64,000 bases of DNA from Chamaecrista fasciculata. Taxonomy: Eukaryota; Streptophyta; Magnoliopsida; Fabales; Fabaceae. The stretch is from assembly GCA_003254925.1 (NCBI GenBank), contig QANZ01039209.1, positions 50,589-114,588 of the forward strand. Direction: 5' to 3'. Position 1 is the stretch's first letter. Every line of letters begins with the position of its first letter. The position numbers and the translations under genes were made by a program. Under the pieces are notes generated by a model. That model saw nothing but the letters and a program-made list of their open reading frames with translations, had not been told where the DNA came from and did not search any database. Positions 57,781 through 64,000 of the stretch are shown here, one piece after another.

Positions 57781-58595
57781 TGTCACTTTAAATTAATAAC
57801 TAAGGGAATAGTACAAAAGCTCGACTGGACCAACGGGTTGACCCGAAACCCGGTGAATCAAACACTAATTTGGGTCGATCACTCTAATTAGATTGGATTG
57901 CATTTGATTCAGATTTTCTAGAGTCAACTTACCGATCCGAGTTTGAAGTTTGAACCGTCAACTTGTAAATTCATTTGACCAGGACTGAAAAAAAATTAAA
58001 ACTCAAGTGCAACTTGACTTAAGCCTTTTCCATTATTATTATTATTATTTTAATTATGATTAAAATGTATGTCAAGGGTCAATTAAATCAATTAAATAAA
58101 ATAATTTTATAATAATATGTTTCATTAGAAGTGGGTGAATAGCAAACTTCATAATTTTCAATGAGATTTATACATTGCAATTCACTTCTACCACAATTCA
58201 ATTTGTTTTTTCTTGTATATTTTATCTTTCATTTTGTGAATTTATAAATACAATTTTTTTTTTATAAAATCTATGAAAGTGTGAAACCGGTGATCCATCC
58301 ATCCAAACTTCTATTCATGTTAATGACCGGTCCATATGACTCGAGGACATATTTGATTAGAGTAGGTTTTGCAACCTGCTATAATAACCTTTACTTAATG
58401 GCAATTTCGCAATTTCTGATTCTGAGAACATCATCATTGCTCCAGCTCATATAAGTACCAGAAACTGCCAGCCTTAGTTTCCTCTGGAATTTGAACTACA
58501 AGAAGCTCGTTATTAGGTTGCTTCATAGACATCGTATTCAATCAAGAAGTGGTTCAATAAAACTTCTGAAAAACTTGATTCCTATATATATTTAT
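57781..58595. other. Unclassified spacer between inverted duplicate and MITE
   Basis: Starts with ggttgacccgaaacccggtgaatc-type sequence and has accggt/ccggt motifs at both ends (about 57829 and 58325), suggestive of a decayed foldback element. No boundaries could be proved and no gene was seen. Confidence 0.35.
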
Positions 58596-59159
58596 GGCCA
58601 AAGTATTATTTTGGTTCCTCATATTTGCTTAAGGTTTCGTTTGGGTCTCTCATTTTTTTTTCGTTTCGTTTTGGTCCTTTATGTTTACTCAAAGTTCCAT
58701 TTTGGTCCCTCAATTTTTTTTCGTTCTGTTTTGGTCCCTCAAGTTTTTAAAAAATTCCACCATTAGTTCCTAACTCTTTTCCATCTACTTTTTCTATTAA
58801 AAAAAAAAGGAAAAAAAAAACTAACTTTTATCTCTCAACAATTTTGCTCTTTTACAAAAGGAAAAGACCTTAATGCAAAAGAGCAAAATTATTGGGAGAT
58901 GAAAGTTAATTTTTTTTCCTTTTCTTAATGGAAAAAAGTGGATGGAAAAGAGTCAGAGACTAACAGTGGAACTTTTTGAAAACTTGAAGGGTTAAAACAA
59001 AAACTTTGAACAAACATGAGGGACCAAAACGGAATGAAAAAACTTGAGGGACCAAAACGAAACCTTGAGCAAATATGTGGGACCAAAACGAAAAAAAAAA
59101 CTTGAGTAACCAAAATAGAACTTTGAAGAAACATGAGGGACCAAAATAGGACTTCAGCC
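58596..59159. mobile_element. Mutator-like foldback MITE with exact 9-bp target duplication
   Basis: The ends GGCCAAAGTATTATTTTGG and, inverted, GGCTGAAGTCCTATTTTGG are flanked by tatatttat at 58587-58595 and 59160-59168. Both arms repeat gggaccaaaa(c/t) units several times. A central inverted repeat (agagcaaaatt.ttgggag) completes the foldback. Confidence 0.9.
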
Positions 59160-59990
59160 TATATTTATTTATGCCTCATAGATTTCAAGTCACTCCTTGA
59201 GTCCTTCCCATCTTTGATCTCCTAATCTAGGAAGACCAAAAAAACAAATTGAACCGAGGAAGACTTGTGAGGCCATTCCATACCATTTCACTCCGACCCA
59301 CAAAATCATTCAAACACAGATTTCACCCCAAGCACACCTCATTTTGTCTAAATTAAACGAGTCGACCGATCTTATCATACTAATTAACGTAGGCAATTCT
59401 GTTGAAAAGGAGGCATATCGTACAAGAAAACGACTGTCAACAATTTCCATTCTTAATTGAACAACCAGTCTTTGTTTTTTTCTTGGCCTAACAATCAGCC
59501 TTTGTTGACGATGCCATAAATTAGATAATCATCCACCTTTCTTCTTTTTCCTCCTTTCCATTTGGAGTTGAAGTTTTTTCTATTTCTGTGTTTAATAATT
59601 TAACATTTCTTCTCTTCTCTCTTACTTGAATTTTTTTTGTGTGTGTGAGAGAAAAAATTCTGTATTTCGTTAAAAATTTGCATCTCAACACAGTACATTA
59701 TATAATCAACTATTAATATTGGAGCAAATCTAAAGAATACAAATGGATAGTGGCAGAATCTTTAAAGAAGACTAAGACATGTGTTGCTTGCTTCTTAATC
59801 TAGTTATATTATCCTCTTATACAATATAATTGTGTCTGTTGTAATAAAGAAGTAAACTTTTCATCCTTTTAATTTCATGTTAAGAAGTATGTTGCTTATT
59901 TTATTATGTATATGTTTTGTAAGGTCTCCATAAATGAATGCCCTGTATATGTGAGCCTTGCAAAACTTTGATTGTATAACGTCATGCTTT
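59160..59990. repeat. Directly repeated flank (paralogue of 53020-54460)
   Basis: Shares atagatttcaagtca, gttgaaaaggaggcatatcgtac, caaccagtctttg and aagaagt(g/a)tgttg stretches in the same order with the block between B and the LINE relic. It lacks the MITE at 53789-54361 and the tail insertion at 53314. Confidence 0.85.
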
Positions 59991-60232
59991 TTATTGAATG
60001 AAATATTACTGACCCAGGAAAGATCAATAATCATGCAAAATAAGGGAAGATAAATGAAAGAAATATCTCATCACATGTGGTATCACCCATACTCACTTCC
60101 CCTATACTGCTACAGAAATTAATGGATGATCCAAAGACAAATGATTGTGAACCAAAAGTGTGCGTTACCCAGACAAAATTTTAACTTGTCAGGTGGAAGT
60201 AATGGATCATAATTGTGATTGAGCCATTAGAA

Positions 60233-63200
60233 TTAATTTTGATTGATCAGTGATTGATCAGAAGCAATTGCTCCTCCCCATTTCTTCACGCGACCCTCTG
60301 CCTGGTCAGCCTATAAATTCCACATACATACAGATAGTAAACAACTTAAAAAAATCAGACTAAAAATTAAGCTATTACTGGTTAAGAAAATATATAATTG
60401 ATCACTTAGTACTTACTTCTTTTCTCCAGTTGGTTAAAGAAGTGACGATTACGAGGATTATGGTCTGTAGAACTATACCTCCTAACATCCCTGACCAAAT
60501 ACCCTGAATACAATAAATAGCAAAATTAGATTTACTGATATATATGGCTAATAAGCCTAAGAATAATTTAGTCGTATAATAAGTATATAAAGTAGTTTAT
60601 CTCACCACAACTCCAAATTTTAATGTAAAACCCAAGACTATTGCTATTGGTAATCCAACAATATAATAGCACCCAATGTTGATGTATGCCACAATGGATT
60701 GCCAGCCAGCTCCAATAGCAACACCTAAGAACATGAAACATGAAATCAAAATCAGAAGAAGAGAGAAAAAAAATTGTTAATATATACAAAACCACTTTGA
60801 ATTTCTACCTAATTTGTACAAGATTCATTTAACTTTGAAAACTGATATATATAAATTTTGTTTCAATGTATAAAAAAAACACTTGTGATCATTGAGTGGC
60901 ACAATGAGCCAGCTTTGAGAAGTTAAATATTGTTGAATTATTGGGCTAACCCGATAATACAGGTTGAAGACTGTTGAGAAGTACTGTGATGCCAAGTAAA
61001 GTAGAAAGCTTGGTTGTTTCTCTAGCAACTGCAACACTATTGGTAAAGAGGTAAGGGAAGTAATCCCTTGTGGCAAATACAATTGCCATGATAACAACTC
61101 CTATGGACATGGATGTGATGGAAACTACTATCACCGCAAACTTGGCATCTCGAAAATTACCAGCTCCAAGTTCATTTGATACTCTCACACTGTTAATAAA
61201 CAACCTTAATTATTCAGACATTGAAGAGAAGAAAAGAATATATATATATATATATATATATAATTATGAATGTGATTAATTTCACAAGACAAACAGAGAA
61301 AAATATCAATAACCTTATTGCAGCATTGAACCCAATGGCTACCATGACATCCCATCCGTTTATATTCATGCTGCAAAGAAGCAAATTGTTTCATTTTCTG
61401 ATATGCCAATTACATATTTATTTGGATATTATTGAAGACTAAATTTGTTTGACAATAAGAAGGGGGATGGAGGGAAAGAGATTAAAGGGGATGGGAAGTT
61501 CGTTGTCCAAAATACTCTAATTCAAAGCATCATGAAATTTTTCAAGGAGAAGAAGAATGAGTGATTAACTCTCTTTGGCTCCAATTTTAAATATCTCGAA
61601 TAAGGATAAGAGATTCTTAAACTCTCCCCTCCCTCTCTTTCTCCTCCTTAATATCTAATCCAAAAATTACCTTGGCTTTCAGATTATGGAGGAGAAGGGG
61701 AGGGAAAGGAAAAGAATTAGAATATCCTCCTCTTGTTTTGAAAATTAAAAATTTGAAGGAAATATGACGAGGAATTAACTTTAAATCTATCCACTATAAA
61801 TCCATCATTCTTTTTTTTTCATCAATTTCCAATACTCTAAACTGAAATATTTTAAAGAAAGTATTGCTAACCAAATAAGGAGAGGAGTATGTATGAGGAA
61901 TAAACCTTCCCTCCTCTTTTATCTTTCTTTCCTAATTGTCAAACATACTCTAAAAATAAAATAACAGAGTAAGCAATTTGTTACCAGATAGAGAGGGCAT
62001 CAACAGCTATGAGAGGGTTGGATAAACGCCCTGTTATGACCACTAGTAGCATCAAGTACCAAAACTCCAAGCTGCCAATATGTAAATATATACCATTATT
62101 CACTCAATTTCCTTCATATAATATCAGAGAAATGAATGAATAGTGAAACAAAACAAAACAAATACCAAAGCATAACAGCTGAAGCAAAAGAAAGCTTGAT
62201 AAAGCCCCACAAGTCTGAAAAAGCAAGCCAGGAGAATCCAGACCAGGCACCATCAGATTTGGAGATGAAAACATAAGAGGACAAGCCAATCACAATGAGC
62301 CACCATGATGTGTTTAGAACTATGGCTGCTCCAGTCAAGCCCCATCCCAGCTTCAATATTAGTAACCAGCTGAAAATTATGTGAAACACCAACACTGTTC
62401 CTGCTACAATCGCCATTACCTTCTGTTTCCTCTGTGCCTGCAAGAATTTCTGGAGTGGGAAGTACAAAGCGTAGGCATACAACTGTGGAAGCATCCATAT
62501 TGCAAATTTGCCTGCACTTGTCATAAGTTAATTATTCTACTTAATTATTAATTAGCTTCTGAATAGATGAAAATGAAGAAGTGGATTCTGAGTTTTTTTT
62601 TTATGTATTTTAAAGAGAGAAAAAATGAGATACAAGAGAAAGTGTGAGTCTTATACATTTATTATTAGTTAAAGAGTCATTCTGGTCTTTTTATGTTTCA
62701 AAATGTTTAAATTGGTCCTAGATAATGACAAAATGTTTCATTTTAGTTCCAAACTACGAAATATGGTTATAGTTCTCTTGTTTCAAGTTCAGACTATGTA
62801 TTTTTCATAAAGAGTATTTTCTCTATTCAGTTGGGGCCGTCACTAAACAATGTCAAATCGATTCTAAAAGTAGACTGCTCAGAATCAAACAAACGAAATT
62901 GATCATATTTTTTTCGTTTCAAGTTCAAATGGGACAAATTCAAAGGTACGAGTTACTCAAAATGTTCAAATTGGTCTTAAATGTTGACATTTTGAAACAT
63001 AAAGGACCAAAATGAACATTAAAACATACATTTACGACCAAAATGACGCTTTGCCCTTTCTTGTTTTGTGGAATTCACTCTTTCTCATTGTAAAACTACC
63101 AAAAAAGAAGTACCAAAATGCAGAGGATTAGAATCGTATATGTATGTATGAGTATGAATGTATAAAACGAACCAGCAGATTGTGAGATCTCTTTTGTCTC

Positions 63201-63718
63201 TCCAATGAGCTCCAAGATGGGAGCTGACCAGATATAAATAGGCAGCATGATAGTGGCAGAAGTGAACAAGATGACCCAGGATCTTTGCATGTACACTCCT
63301 AGCATCCTGATCTCGCCCGCACCGAATGCTTGCCCACACAGAGTCTCCAATGCACTTCCCATTCCCAACTGTATTTATCATCATCATCATCAATGAGCAT
63401 CATAATAATAAGATGAAATTAGTTAGGTAGAGTTATGGATACCATGAAGCCATAGGCGAAGCCAGCAATGACGGAGTTTTCGACGGAGACGGTGGCGAGA
63501 TCGAGCTCATTGACAAGTCCGGCGAAGGTTTGAGTGAGAGCACCCAGTGAGTACTGAGCCAAAGTTGTGAAAATTGCTGGACCTGCGATTTTCCATAATT
63601 TCTTTGACTCTCTTTTAAAATTCTCTCCAAAACTCAACTCTTTTGAAATTGATCCCTCCTCATCATCGCCGCCGTTAACGTTACTCTCCAGTAATGGCGT
63701 CACGTCGTTGCCGCCCAT
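60233..63718 (-). CDS. MATE/DETOXIFICATION efflux transporter, copy C (nine exons)
   Basis: Exons: 63718-63443, 63368-63173, 62511-62166, 62071-61985, 61370-61314, 61189-60951, 60724-60606, 60503-60417, 60310-60233. Joined length 1485 nt, 494 residues. It is the most compact copy: intron 1 is only 74 bp against 1.5 and 1.26 kb in A and B, while intron 2 carries a foldback MITE. It starts MGGNDVTPLLESNVNGGDDE. MATE marks match copies A and B ([51 protein letters not shown]). The C-terminus AIASDQSLINQN is longer than in B. The ancestral intron 1 was probably short. Predicted twelve-span vacuolar or plasma membrane antiporter; substrate unknown. Confidence 0.94.
61444..61950. mobile_element. 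Possible MITE in MATE-C intron 4
   Basis: GTTTGACAATAAGAAGGGGG on the left and, inverted, GTTTGACAATTAGGAAAG on the right form terminal repeats around a purine-rich to pyrimidine-rich segment. Related purine-rich sequence in the A and B introns suggests an old element present before duplication. No target duplication proved. Confidence 0.4.
62668..63056. mobile_element. Foldback MITE in MATE-C intron 2
   Basis: The ends GTTAAAGAGTCATTCTGGTC and, inverted, GGGCAAAGCGTCATTTTGG extend into mirrored arms with aaaatgttcaaattggtc blocks, as in 50246-50690. Intron 2 of copies A and B lacks it. Confidence 0.75.
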
Positions 63719-64000
63719 GCTTGATTATATTATATTACTTCTCTGATCTTCCACTACTATATACCTATAGGAACATACACCCCCACTTGCTGCTAGCTAG
63801 CTAGCTAGCTTCTTAGTTATTTTACTATACTCGATTATTTTGTTTCGGATTGATAATGAAATAGAATGGTAGAGAAATATGAAGTGAATCAGAGTAGAAT
63901 TGATTGTATTACTAAAAGGCAGAGTACAGAGGAATTTATAGAGAAACTAATACACAAAGCTAAAGCTAAGAGCAACAAAATTGAGGCCAAAAAAAAAAAA
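63719..64000. other. MATE-C upstream region, right edge
   Basis: Contains a TAGC microsatellite (about 63798-63812). It then has sequence (gtattactaaaaggcagagtac... aatttatagagaaactaatac) that resembles a Copia LTR end in antisense. The window ends in GAGGCC followed by poly(A), possibly another tail-only insertion cut by the edge. No gene was seen. Confidence 0.4.

Noticed and set aside
63834..63988. Copia LTR fragment in antisense at right edge
   Set aside because: Only a general resemblance to Copia LTR ends; no terminal TG/CA, duplication or coding sequence in view.
1..64000. CRISPR arrays, bacterial operons, organelle DNA
   Set aside because: No regularly spaced repeats; genes are intron-split and nuclear in type; plastid-function genes here carry transit peptides.

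Overview
The window is nuclear DNA from a flowering plant, most likely a eudicot. The genes are intron-rich with GT-AG splicing, the intergenic DNA is AT-rich, and plant-only genes are present (allene oxide synthase, plastid ribosomal protein S9, plastidial octanoyltransferase, a WAKL14-type receptor kinase). The species cannot be fixed from the sequence alone. One assembly gap of Ns lies at 35230-35469.

Layout of the left part. The 3' exons of a WAKL14-like receptor kinase (+) end at 3220. An intronless allene oxide synthase (AOS, -) occupies 5479-7068. A gene-free, repeat-filled stretch (7.2-13.2 kb) holds a SINE, a hAT-type MITE and a perfect 147-bp palindrome. A four-exon LIP2p octanoyltransferase (-) lies at 13223-15458 and a five-exon UPF0114 membrane protein gene (+) at 17820-19327. 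A 25-exon exocyst SEC3A gene (-) runs from 30841 to 19972; joining the exons gives an open frame of 892 residues. Plastid RPS9 (-, two exons) is at 33397-35106. Beside the N gap, upstream of RPS9, is a fragment resembling the N-terminus of splicing factor SF1.

The right half (36.6-63.7 kb) is a tandem array of three MATE/DETOXIFICATION transporter genes, all on the minus strand. Each has nine exons, identical splice phases and an intact frame of 494-495 residues. Between the second and third copies lies a rearranged zone with a decayed MATE exon, an inverted duplicate of upstream sequence and a directly repeated flank. The copies differ mainly in what has inserted into introns and spacers: a truncated Copia LTR-gag element, Mutator-type foldback MITEs, hAT and Harbinger MITEs, a SINE, LINE fragments and other retroposons. 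Because the flanks are paralogous, several insertions can be compared with an empty site in the same window.

The most unusual signal is a recurrent class of very short insertions (about 13-24 bp, one of 58 bp). Most consist of a poly(A) or poly(T) tract ending in TCAGGC, TTGGCC or a close variant, and all are flanked by 13-22 bp direct repeats, like retroposition products reduced almost to the tail. One (51460) is confirmed by an empty paralogous site and a second (53314) is supported by one. The genes do not form a functional cluster. AOS acts in jasmonate synthesis, LIP2p and RPS9 in plastid housekeeping, SEC3A in exocytosis, and the MATE array probably reflects local expansion of a metabolite or xenobiotic exporter.
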